DNA of 31,773 bases from Dicyema japonicum (lineage: Eukaryota; Dicyemida; Rhombozoa; Dicyemidae), in the NCBI GenBank assembly GCA_011109175.1, contig RDEW01000009.1, forward strand, positions 943,720 through 975,492, given 5' to 3'. Shown piece after piece: positions 1 to 9,084 of this stretch (positions are counted from its first letter, which is position 1; every line of letters starts with the position of its first letter). The notes under the pieces are model-generated. The model did no database searches. It was given only the letters and a program-made list of their open reading frames with translations, and was not told the origin of the DNA. A program made the position numbers and the translations under genes.

Positions 1-824
1 GCCATCCTCTGTTTCAGCCAGTAAGGTTGTATCGTCAGCACAGCGCAAATTATTGATGTTCCTGCCTCCAATTTTAATCCCGTTATTTGATACAGTATCC
101 AATTTAGTCATGATCATTTCGGCATAAATATTGAATAGGAAATAATAAGCATCCTTGTCTTATTCCTTTACAAATTTTGAACCAATCGGTATTTCCATAC
201 ACTGTTCTAACAGTAGCTTCTTGATCCTTATAAAGAGATTTGATAAGCAATATCAGATGGGCATCGAATCCAAATTCTTTTAAAACGGACCACAGCTTGT
301 CATGTATAACGGAATCAAAACCTTTCCGATAGTCAATGAAGCACATGTATACATTCTTTTGGTATTTATGGGCTTTCTCCATAATCCACCGGATATTTAC
401 TATATGGTTACTTGTGCCTCGTCCCTTCCTGAATCCTGCTTGGATATCCGGTAGAAGAATTTCGGCATTTGGCATTAGAAGATGTTGTATTATCTTTAGA
501 ACTATTTTTTTGACGTGGGAATTAAGGCTATTGTACGATAGTTTGAACAGTCCTTGCTATCTCCTTTTTTCGGTATTGGAATTAATTTAGATCTTTTCCA
601 CTCACGTAGCCAAATACCATTTTCCCAAATTTTTTGACATAGACTGGTGATAGCTGTCACCGGTATAGCCTTCAACAATTCGCTTGAGATGTTGTCAATC
701 CCCAGTGCCTTGTTCCCCGTTAATTGCCATGTAGCCTACACGCATTCCTCCTAAAGGATTTTATGCCCCTCACTCAAGGTTGCTTCATCAACATATATGG
801 GTGGCACACAGTTTCTGAATATAG

Positions 825-883
825 CTCCAACGAATTCGTATGTTCTGTTATATATTCTCTCCAACGAATTCGTATGTTCTGTT
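825..883. repeat. Short tandem duplication inside the LINE
   Basis: A 25-bp unit starting CTCCAACGAATTCG occurs at 825-849 and again at 859-883 (period 34). It duplicates part of the linker of the inverted LINE segment and shifts its frame. Confidence 0.8.
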
Positions 884-1028
884 GGCCTAGCAATTCAACA
901 CCATCCTTGATTTTGCCCATCATTGTCGTATTGCAGTGTATCCTCCAGTAGTCTTTTTTATCCTTCCTGGCTGCCTTTTTGAATTCAGAGTTAAGTTTTC
1001 TTATCTCGTCTATATTCCCAAAGACTTT

Positions 1029-1232
1029 AGCAGCTTTACGAGCCTCAGCAATGTTTAGGGGTTGCCAGAGACCCACTCAGAGCACTTGGCCAGCGTTTTG
1101 TATTTGACATGTTTTATTGCAGCGTTCCTGAGCAGCTTTACGAGCCTCAGCAATGTTTAGGGGTTGCCAGAGACCCACTCAGAGCACTTGGCCAGCGTTT
1201 TGTATTTAAAATGTTTTATTGCAGCGTTCCTG
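1029..1232. repeat. 102-bp tandem duplication inside the LINE
   Basis: Positions 1029-1130 and 1131-1232 are two almost identical 102-bp copies, starting AGCAGCTTTACGAGCC and ending GCAGCGTTCCTG. They differ at only a few bases, so the duplication is much younger than the decay of the LINE around it, or is an assembly error. Confidence 0.9.
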
Positions 1233-1655
1233 ATTACCAACTGCATGTCATTCCATAATTCATCAGGCATTCTTCCGTTCAAATCCAGTAATCCAATATT
1301 GTGCTTAACTTCCAGACATCGAATTTCTTTACTCGGGGGGTATTCCAAGTGTTACTGAATTTCGTCCTAATTTTTGCAACAAGTGGCTGATGGTCAGTTC
1401 CACAGTCTGCCCCTGGATATGTTTTGACGGCTGTTATAGAGCTTTTTCAACGTTTGGCGCACAAAATATAATCAATCTGGTTCCTAGACATTCCATTTGG
1501 CGACGTCCAAGTGTATTATCGTCGTTTGTGCTGTTTGAACCATGTGTTAGTTATCTGAAATCCATTTTTCTGACAGAATTGGACCAGTCGATCCCCAGCA
1601 TCATTTCTTTTCCCCAAACAATACTTCTGACAATATCCGTATCCGTATGTGGCAT

Positions 1656-2219
1656 ACACCAGAGAGCGCCGTCTTTGGTTTATTGCTAAATATCAAAAAG
1701 ACCAAAATTATGACTACTGCTAATAATGGAATAATGGAACTAAAAATTGGGAATGAGAAAATAGAGAGTTGCGATAATGTTGTATTTCTGTGATGTCTAA
1801 TTAATCGGAATGGTGACGGAGGCCTGGAAATCAAGAGGCGAATTGCCATGGGACGAGACACCTTCCAGAGAATGAATAGAATTTGGAAAAACAAAGATAT
1901 TTCCTTAAGGACCAAATGCAGATTAGTTAATGCAATCATGTTCCCGGTTTTTTATACGGCGCAGAATCATGGACATTGAAAAAGGCGGATAGGCGAAGAA
2001 TTAATGCTTTTGAGCTGTGGTGCTGGAGGAGGTTATTAAGAATCCCTTGGACCTACAAAGTAACAACCATCAATGTACTCAAACGGGTAGAGACTGACAT
2101 TTCGCTAGAAGGAAGAATCGTAAAACATAGATTGGCGTTCTTTGGGAATGTTGTCCGCTCTGATTCACTGGAAAGAACCATTATGCTGAGCAATATTACT
2201 GGGAAAAGAAGACCTGGCC
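1656..2219 (+). pseudogene. RTE/BovB-like LINE, 3' segment in sense orientation
   Basis: The plus strand encodes the part of the same LINE type that lies downstream of RT motif C: NIKKTKIM near 1690, then GLEIKRRIAMGRDTFQRM, LRTKCRLVNAIMFPV, ADRRRINAFELWCWRRLLR, and SLERTIMLSNITGKRRPG near 2218. There is an in-frame stop near 1792 and a frameshift near 1963. It ends at an unknown base (2220), after which unrelated sequence begins. Together with the antisense segment at 1-1655 it makes up one element with its 5' part flipped. Confidence 0.85.
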
Positions 2220-2220
2220 N

Positions 2221-2312
2221 GGTCGTTGCGCCATCACCCCTGTTAAGACCGACGGGTTCCAGAAGGCAAGCAAAGCCGGCTTCTTCGATAGCCCTCATGC
2301 CTGTCAAGTTTA
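2221..2312 (-). pseudogene. Fragment of LINE-C (restriction-like endonuclease region)
   Basis: On the minus strand a short reading frame gives AIEEAGFACLLEPVGLNRGDG, matching the [22 protein letters not shown] block of the larger LINE-C copies at 17400-17490 and 18600-18650. It starts immediately after the single unknown base at 2220, so its contact with the RTE-like element may be an assembly join. Confidence 0.6.
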
Positions 2313-2441
2313 ACGTTTATATATTTATCATTTGCGGGTATTATTAAAGTGACTTATAATTAAAAACCAATCAATCCACATCACAAAATAGATCAGTCCA
2401 ATCTTAAACAAACAAATATTAGTAATAGGAGGTAAAATTAG

Positions 2442-4058
2442 TTAGTTTCTACTGCGATATATTACTAAAGTGTCCTTAGGGGACTGAATCATGGACGAAA
2501 GGTCAATCTCAGGAAAATGACCGTTCACTAAACTAAACTCAAAATTGGCGATAAGATGAGCCCAAATTGTCTTAATCTGCACATATGCGAACGATTCCCC
2601 AATACAACGATGTCTCCCCTGTCCAAACGGAATGTAAGAGTATCTCCCAATTTTTGTGACGTCATAATCCAAGAATCTACCAATAAAACACTCATTAACC
2701 TGTCAGGATTAAATTCTGTAGCATTCTGCCATATATTCTTCAACAGATGGTTTACAGGAGCTGATATACACACCTGGTGACCACTTGGTATCACATAACC
2801 ACACACATTCTACTCAAATGATAAAGTCGTGGACCTGTGGAGTCTTACACAATCTCATAGAAGTCAACAGAGGAGGGCGTAGACGAAGGGTTTCCTTCAG
2901 ACACCGATCAAGAAGTTCCATATCCTCTAGCTGTTCATAGGTAATGCAGCCATCAGTTCCTCTCACATTGATCTGTTCCTCGTATAAGGTTTCTTGTAGA
3001 TCCTTGTCATTGGCGATGTAGAATCCAAGCCAGGAAGAGGTCGTTGAGGAAGTGTGCTGTCCAGCCAACAACATTCCAATAAGGAGTCCAACAACTTCAC
3101 TGTCTTCCATTCTCCGTCCATCACTGTATACAGAATCTAGTAGAGTCTGCATCATGTCCTCTTTTTTCTCTCCCGATTCTCTCCTAGCCTTCACTGCACG
3201 TGAAAAGATTGAGTAAATTTTGTTGTGGGCGTTGTCTCTCACACTGAGATCAAACAAATATCACACGATTTAACTGACAGAGGAAACCAGCTTGGAAGAA
3301 GCCAAACTTCAGGTCGAAATCCTTTGTCAAGGTCACTCATGAGTTTAGCTACGCTTTCATCCATTATTTCTCTGAGTTCGTCCCCTTTATGTAATATTAA
3401 AGAAAACCGAGAAGACATCTAGATGCTGTGAAGATTATAAGGGAAGATAAGTCCTCAAATAAATCTGAAAGCCTTAATATACGTTGTACTTGTTGTACCT
3501 CGGATTTATCCCATCTTTTGACAAAATCCTGGGTTTCCTGCTTTATTTTAGGGCAGAATGTTCGAAACCGGTCGGAATTTAGTCCACTTTTCCCGATCTT
3601 CTTCTGCTGAAGGAAAATCTGCGATAAAATTATAGATAGACGTGGTTTGGGATGTCGTAGACAACTCCGGGACCAAAGACAGGAGTCGTTAACTTCGAAT
3701 AGACCTCTTCGGCATTAAGGACTTCATTTTTGCTTGTAAAAAACAGCTCAGCGGCTTCACTCCCCAGCAAATAAGTGAACGTCTTTCCCATCATAGTGAA
3801 GCTAACTACAGGTCCATACTAACAGATTAACAAAATCTCAACTTTCTCGTAAGCCGAGAGGAGGAAATTAACTGGATCCTTTGAAAATTGAAAGGCTGAA
3901 CCGACAAACGGAATAGGGGAGTAAATATGAGGCGGCAAATTTTGTTGATTTGATAACCTTAGTGTATTCAAGTAGTAAATAATAAGTGAGATGATAATTA
4001 TTAATAATCCAAAGTTGAAAGGAGTTATTGATAACTCAGAAATGTTAGGCAACTCCAT
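2442..4058 (-). CDS. CYP51: Sterol 14-alpha-demethylase (cytochrome P450 family 51), complete, 7 exons
   Basis: Haem monooxygenase that removes the 14-methyl group of lanosterol-type sterols; family members sit on the ER membrane by an N-terminal anchor. The spliced protein is 491 aa, close to the animal family length. Visible features: hydrophobic anchor [14 protein letters not shown] (residues 17-30), the CYP51 B' region [17 protein letters not shown]-helix AGQHTS (301-306), ExxR as ETLR (358-361), and haem loop [11 protein letters not shown] with ligand Cys438. Introns on plus coordinates: 3819-3842 (24 nt), 3619-3641 (23), 3385-3407 (23), 3244-3266 (23), 2810-2834 (25) and 2677-2699 (23), all GT..AG. 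The total coding length is 492 codons with no frameshift and all catalytic signatures intact, so it looks functional. The start is the ATG at 4058, directly before the anchor. Identity is certain; what sterol it acts on is not known. Confidence 0.97.
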
Positions 4059-4165
4059 ATGACAACAATACCGTTATAATTTTAAACTTAAAATTTAATA
4101 GTTAATTAAATAAAATTTATGTTATCATTTACGTTTCCCTTGAAATGTCATCGTCCACTCTGTTC

Positions 4166-4480
4166 ACATAGGATGATAGACTCGGAAACAAATCTATTGA
4201 CTTATACATTGGCAACGCTAAAATCCCTTTCACCAAGAACCCATAGATTTTGGGTATCAACATTCATTGTACCATATGTTTTCCCCATATTGAAAAGACC
4301 ATCGGAACCTGTCAGGAAAAATACTGATAATCGCTATTTGGAAGGTCCAATAAAGAATCATTTTCCACCCCTTGTGGATCCTTATACAAACAATTCATTG
4401 AGACGATCATGTGCCTATGCCTTCGCTTCATTGGAATAAACATCTCATGGACGAACTGCCTGAAAATCGAAGCCTGTCTA
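4166..4480 (+). pseudogene. LINE-A fragment (end of RT and C-terminal region)
   Basis: The plus strand gives LYIGNAKIPFTKNP then ILGINIHCTICF, which parallels IFIENIPIPYTLIHKILGVTFDS in the better LINE-A copies. After a frameshift it continues as LYKQFIETIMC, parallel to LYQQTIEPVVEY at 14110-14150. Several stops and frame changes are present. It is more divergent than the neighbouring copies, so it is an older insertion or a sister subfamily. Confidence 0.55.
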
Positions 4481-4785
4481 CGCTAGGTGGCTACGTCAAT
4501 AAAACACCTGGCAAAACTGGTTATCACCCTCCACTCTCGACCATTTTGTCCGCGAAAATGGAAAGGGTTTCTTAGCCCATTGAAAACTGAAGTGCCTACC
4601 ACAGAAAGACCATCTATCCCTAAAAACAGAAAATACATCACGCCGGAGGAATATAAGGGAAACACTGTTTCCTGCTTAATCCGTAGCTGTGCTGGATCAA
4701 AAGTTGAGGAGCGTCTTCAGAATTGTCGGAATCACCTAATTCATTTAATATATTAGGTGTGACTCCCTCACTGTCCCCATTGTCT
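4481..4785 (+). other. Unassigned open stretch between LINE fragments
   Basis: An open frame of about 89 codons (4487-4756) includes KLVITLHSRPFCPRKWKGF and VEERLQNCRNH. I do not recognise it. Its position between two LINE-A fragments on the same strand makes decayed LINE sequence the likeliest explanation. There is no support for a host gene. Confidence 0.3.
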
Positions 4786-5870
4786 ATGGACTAATGGAAT
4801 GTCCGATAAAGTTAGTGTCTGAATCTCATCCATCAACAGTCTTATAAACGAAGATGACCACAATTACCTCGGAACCTGCATGGAAACTTGCAAATAATCT
4901 TACCGAGCCTGTGGTCTCGACGGTGTCTGTGTTATTCATCCCAAGCTCTATGACCTCAGGGACATATCTTGTCATCGAGGCTATACAACTATTCTATCAA
5001 TTCCTATACAATACTAAATATATGGAAGAATTCAGTCTCCATAACTTGCACCTTGTCAAAAGTGTTGGAGCAGCTTTTATTAATGTTAATCTTTCCTTTT
5101 TTACACTTTACCGATTTTCAACATGGCTTTTAAAGCAGGCCGTTCTACAACAACTTATTTGGATCTGTCTTCCAGTTCATCACAAACAGCTCAACAAGAA
5201 GACGCATTTACGTATGGCTCTGCTGTCTATCGATATACAGAAAAGCCTTTGACTCTATTTCGAAGACACTCTTAACAAAAAAGATCTTAAATTCAAATTT
5301 ACATCCGAACATCATGCTATGGTTGGAAAATTTTTTAACTGACCAACATGGTAGAGTTCAGATTGGGAAAATTATTTCAAAATAAAGACTACTACCAAAA
5401 GAAGTCCCATAAGGTTCTCCTCTCTCTCCTCTCTTATTTTAAATTATTTCTACACGATTTACCTACTAAACAAAGATCAGGAAACTATGTGTTTATCTTA
5501 CGCGGACGACCTGATTATCGCTGCAAGGGACAAATCTCCTACCAGTGCTGTGGCGGTGGTTCAGTCACACCTCAACCAGGTGTGTGACTGGCTATCCGTG
5601 AATGTGCTATCTGTGTCTGCTTCCAAGTCTCAGTTCACCCTATTTACTACGGACATGAGATTTAAAGGTGGACTTGAGATATTCATCGAAAACATTCCCA
5701 TTCCTTATACGCTAATCCATAAGATCCTTGGAGTTACATTCGACTCTCTATTACGTTCTCCAGTCACATGGAGGATGTCTTAACCAAGGGTCTTCGAAAA
5801 TGGAGCTTCCTAAAAGCTATCATAACAAGAGCCACCTACTGCTTTTATCAGCAAATTATATTTTTAGGTT
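4786..5870 (+). pseudogene. LINE-A reverse transcriptase, decayed copy with internal deletion
   Basis: APE-type LINE reverse transcriptase on the plus strand, broken by several frameshifts. Recognisable blocks are SEPAWKLANNL (near 4880), CGLDGVCVIH (near 4915), a jump caused by an internal deletion near 5040, FLHFTDFQHGFKAGRSTTTYL (5095-5160), SIDIQKAFDS-like residues near 5225, and YADDLIIAARDKS with the catalytic YADD at 5499-5510. CDWLSVNVLSVSASKSQFTLF and IPIPYTLIHKILGVTFDSLL follow. From 5095 to 5870 it is nearly identical to 6950-7735. The KAFD and YADD residues survive, but the frame does not. Confidence 0.85.
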
Positions 5871-6153
5871 ATTGAATATGTCTGTTCTTCTTAGAGATTT
5901 GCTCTTACTCAATAACTTTGTTTATGGCTTTGTACCTTGGACTCTCTCTAGCGTTCCTCTTGCAAAAAAAGACCGTAAAGATCTTTATAATCGACCATCT
6001 TTCCGCATCCACTCAGAGGCAGATGTAATCCCTTATTATTGTGGAGTCGTCACCCAATAGCGGCACAAGAATGGTGCATGGGAAGGCTCTGACCCATACA
6101 TTACTTTCGTTAGTCAATAATATGATGCCAGATGATACTGGTATAGTTACAGT

Positions 6154-6560
6154 TTATCTCATCATTAGTTTTGAACAATAAATGTTTATCCCAGTCTCGT
6201 TGTTTATCAAATTGAAAAAGATCGGATTATGATAGGCCATCATCTTATCTACATACCAGTTAGATAATATATTTACCCCCGCTGCCTTCAAGTGAAAGAA
6301 ACCGGTGACAAATAATACTTCACAGCCAAGAGTGGACTCTCCAGAGATCCGACAGTTGCATTTGGTTCTGTGTGAAAGTCGAAAGTGACCCGGACAAATA
6401 AGAGTATTAAGATGGTAAAGAAGGCATAATGGGCAAATTGCAGAGGACGATTTTCCGATTTTGTTTAAATATAAACGTAAATCTATGTGATGACACAACG
6501 CAGGTGCGCCAAGTTGACACGAGCTTGCAATGGTTTGGAAAACTTCGTTCCCGCCATTAT
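6154..6560 (-). pseudogene. LINE C-terminal fragment with Cys/His cluster
   Basis: The minus strand reads ALCHHIDLRLYLNKIGKSSSAICPLCLLYH. This resembles the end of Jockey/I-type LINE proteins, where a 'tL..Gh..l..yL.kig....s..CplC' block closes the second ORF. A frame change follows. A second, near-identical copy lies at 13283-13560 inside the duplicated block. It cannot be tied to LINE-A, because the LINE-A ORF ends in a different sequence. Confidence 0.5.
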
Positions 6561-6699
6561 TCGGCGATAGGTGTCCCAGAAGCTTGTTAGTACCAGTACT
6601 TTAGATGGTTTTTATAGATATCCGATCATTAATTATTTTCTGGCGTGACTGAGAGAGCTCAGTCTCTGGGATGGTTCGTAGAATCCGAATTTGATCACA

Positions 6700-6948
6700 G
6701 AGGGTTAAATAAATCTCTTTTTGTTAATATTTATTTTAATAACACCGGGAACACCGAGAAAGAAAGACAAAAGAGTCAAACAGTTAGGTGATCCCAATCC
6801 TCGCAATCAATTGTGCCATTCGACGTCTGTGATCTTCCATTAATCCCACTACTTTCCGGAAGCGTCTTCTCTCGGTTTTGCAGAGGAATCCGATCGTGGA
6901 ATTTCTTATCCAATCGGATTTCTCTTGCCATGGAAAGGATCAGACGAA
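6700..6948 (-). pseudogene. LINE-A 3' end (C-terminus and 3' UTR), copy in repeat 1
   Basis: Minus-strand residues REIRLDKKF and a degenerate C-terminal tail are followed by the LINE-A 3' UTR block with TGGGATCACCTAA and a GTGTTCCCGGTGTT stretch, ending in an A/T-rich tail near 6705. It matches 13690-13929 almost exactly. The upstream part is missing because of the join at 6949. Confidence 0.65.
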
Positions 6949-6949
6949 N

Positions 6950-8145
6950 CCCTTTTTACACTTTACCGATTTTCAACATGGCTTTAAAGCAGGCCGGTCT
7001 ACAACAACTTATTTGGGATCTGTCTTCCAGTTCATCACAAACAGCTTCAACACGAAGACGCATTTACGTACGGCTCTGCTGTCTATCGATATACAGAAAG
7101 CCTTTGACTCTATTTCGAAGACACTCCTAACAAAAAAGATCTTAAATTCAAATTTACATCCGAACATCATGCTATGGTTGGAAAATTTCTTAACTGACCA
7201 ACATGGAAGAGTCCGCATTAGGAAAATTATTTCAAAATAAAGACTACTCCCAAAAGAAGTCCCATAAGGTTCTCCTCTCTCTCCTCTCTTATTTAAATTA
7301 TTTCTACACGATTTACCTACTAACAAAGATCAGGAAACTATGTGTTTATCTTACGCGGACGACCTGATTATCGCTGCAAGGGACAAATCTCCTACCAGTG
7401 CTGTGGCGGTGGTTCAGTCACACCTCAACCAGGTGTGTGACTGGCTATCCGTGAATTTGCTGTCTGTGTCTTCATCCAAGTATCAGTTCACCCTATTTAC
7501 TACGAACAGGAGATTTAAAGGTGGACTTGAGATATTCATCGAAAACATTCCCATTCCTTATACGCGAATCCATAAGATCCTTGGAGTGACATTCGACTCT
7601 CTATTACGTTCTCCAGTCACATGGAGGATGTCTTAACCAAGGGTCTTCGAAAATGGAGCGTCCTAAAAGCTATCATAACAAGAGCCCCTTCTCACCTACT
7701 GCTTGTATCAGCAAATTATATCTTCAGGTTATTGTGCTGACGATTGAATATGTCTGTTCTTCTTAGAGATTTGCTCTTACTACTTGGAGGGTCAAGCATA
7801 TGAACTCGTTGGATCATGCGGCATATGTAATCAGACACCATATCCATCCCCAGTTTCCTTTCAGAGGTGGCGACGTTGAGAAATTGCCAGGGTTCCTACG
7901 TATGTGCAATGAGCTAGGAAACCCATTCAGAGAGAGGGTGGTTGATGCGGATGAATTCAGATCGACAATAAAAAGTACACTCCGATTGAATTACTTGCAG
8001 ATGTAAAAGATGGCACTTCGGGGAAGCAGTTGGTTCACTGGTGGATCATTCGAGGTGAATTAGAAAGATGTTGGAGGCTGGGCTCACTTAATTGAGTTAA
8101 TACTTTCTTACATGGTGGTCTTTGGGCTTTCAAATAAATAAATCT
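6950..8145 (+). pseudogene. LINE-A copy, RT to 3' end
   Basis: Plus-strand LINE-A from the FTDFQHGFKAGRSTTTYLG block (near 6965) through ALLSIDIQKAFDSISKTLL, LWLENFLTDQHGRV, YADDLIIAARDKS (catalytic YADD at 7352-7363) and IPIPYTRIHKILGVTFDSLL. After frameshifts near 7630-7790 come the C-terminal residues FLRMCNELGNPFRERV (7890-7945). The ORF is followed by a 3' UTR ending in an AAATAAATAAAT tail near 8140. Compared with 4786-5870 this copy keeps the 3' end but lacks the upstream RT part. Several frameshifts make it inactive. Confidence 0.85.
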
Positions 8146-8573
8146 CAATTGGAGAGTTATGATTATTGTGATAAATGTGGATATTTATAATTAACTGGTG
8201 TGATAATCAATAATCAATGTGAGTATTAACATATCTTAAACACTTTGAAAGTTTATAGAAATTGATAAACAAAATACCTAAGACTAAAATTAAACTATCG
8301 ATCCTTGAAGATGTAAAGGCAGATCTATTGGCTTAACAACCGTGTTTGATTGTTAGAGCATGAAACTGATATCCAAGGACAGAAATATGTCAATACAATT
8401 ATTGAAAGAATTTCTAATACCAAGAAAATATTTTTAATATCTTGTCGTCATTGACTTCTGATGCTAACTCTTCGATTATCTGTCAGATAATTGACGATGT
8501 TCTAAGGAATTTTGCGATAAATCGCTAAGACGCTGTAGAACACATTCGAAATTGCACTTCATATCTCCACAAA
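8146..8573. other. AT-rich stretch, no gene seen
   Basis: About 430 nt of AT-rich DNA between the 3' tail of a plus-strand LINE-A copy and a minus-strand LINE-A fragment. I see no open frame with recognisable content, no tRNA-like fold and no clear repeat. Confidence 0.5.
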
Positions 8574-9084
8574 TTATAACTTTTTCCAATCTTGTGAACT
8601 GTTCAAGATTAGACAATAGCTTTTATAGCATAAAGAAATTGGAGGGATGTACACATTTGCTATAGTCATTCGGAGTGAGTGTAACTTTATTTTCACTGTG
8701 AGTTGTTCTAATGCATCTTCAGTGTCCATAAAGCTTGATATGTAATTTGAAAGGTCCACGAGATTAATCTGATTATGGACAATGGTAAGTAAGCCTCCAC
8801 CTCTTCCAAATTTTCGGTCTTTCCGGAGCACGTAATATCCAGGCAACGTTGGAGTTGAATGAGTAAGCTTTGACTCTTGAATTAAAGCTATATCCACTGA
8901 GTTGGACTTGTGCAATAATCAATGGCGATAATCAATGGCGGTCCTGGATTCGGTTTTACATCGCCGGAAATAACTAGTAATGCAGACACCATCCACGTCT
9001 CGATGAAGAAGGGATAAAGATTTTGCGGCTCTTTTTCACATAAATTGTGCAATGCCACCACATCATAGTTGAGCCACGCGACAT
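8574..9084 (-). pseudogene. LINE-A 5' piece: N-terminus with 2A-like motif joined to endonuclease
   Basis: The minus strand encodes an N-terminal stretch (NYDVVALHNLCEKEPQNLYP) leading to LLVISGDVKPNPGP, typical of the start of many animal LINE ORFs. After a short deletion comes the start of an APE-type endonuclease: DIALIQESKL, LPGYYVLRKDRKFGRGGGLL, then a degraded NVYIPP block near 8640. It matches the DIAFI.ESKL start of the larger copy at 11500. At the junction a 13-bp unit is repeated in tandem (8915-8927, 8928-8940), marking the deletion point. It begins right after the 3' tail of the copy at 9085-11560, in the same orientation. Confidence 0.8.
8939..8965 (-). other. 2A-like ribosome-skipping motif
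   Basis: Nine codons give GDVKPNPGP, close to the 2A consensus D-V/I-E-x-N-P-G-P, with Lys in place of the usual Glu. Motifs of this kind are known at the N-terminus of some animal LINE ORFs, and some are active. Activity here is uncertain. Confidence 0.6.

Larger units (their letters stand above)
1..1655 (-). pseudogene. RTE/BovB-like LINE, inverted 5' segment (endonuclease end to RT motif C)
   Basis: Read on the minus strand, this is a decayed non-LTR retrotransposon. Around 1640-1360 lies the end of an APE-type endonuclease (GKRNDAGDRL, YTWTSPNGMSRNQIDYIL, then GADCGTDHQPLVAK). A linker follows at 1340-750 (RKLNSEFKKAARKDKKDYW). The reverse transcriptase spans 475-1 (AGFRKGRGTSNHIVNIRWI, CFIDYRKGFDSV, GIRQGCLLFP). 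The catalytic motif is changed from YADD to CADD at the left edge. Stops and frameshifts break it, for example near position 150. The wording closely follows the RTE clade (BovB type); that clade assignment is from memory of the family. The element is cut off by the window start. Confidence 0.85.
5911..6948. repeat. 1.03-kb direct repeat, copy 1
   Basis: This block starts CAATAACTTTGTTTATGGC and ends AAAGGATCAGACGAA. It is present again at 12908-13929 in the same orientation with only scattered differences and a few small indels. It contains a LINE C-terminal Cys/His fragment (minus, 6154-6560) and the 3' end of a LINE-A copy (minus, 6700-6948). It stops at the unknown base at 6949, so its right border may be an assembly join. 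Confidence 0.85.

Noticed and set aside
3244-3278. 35-nt intron starting GTCAGTTAAATCG in CYP51
   Set aside because: It keeps the frame but deletes four residues that the CYP51 family has; the 23-nt intron at 3244-3266 restores the usual length.
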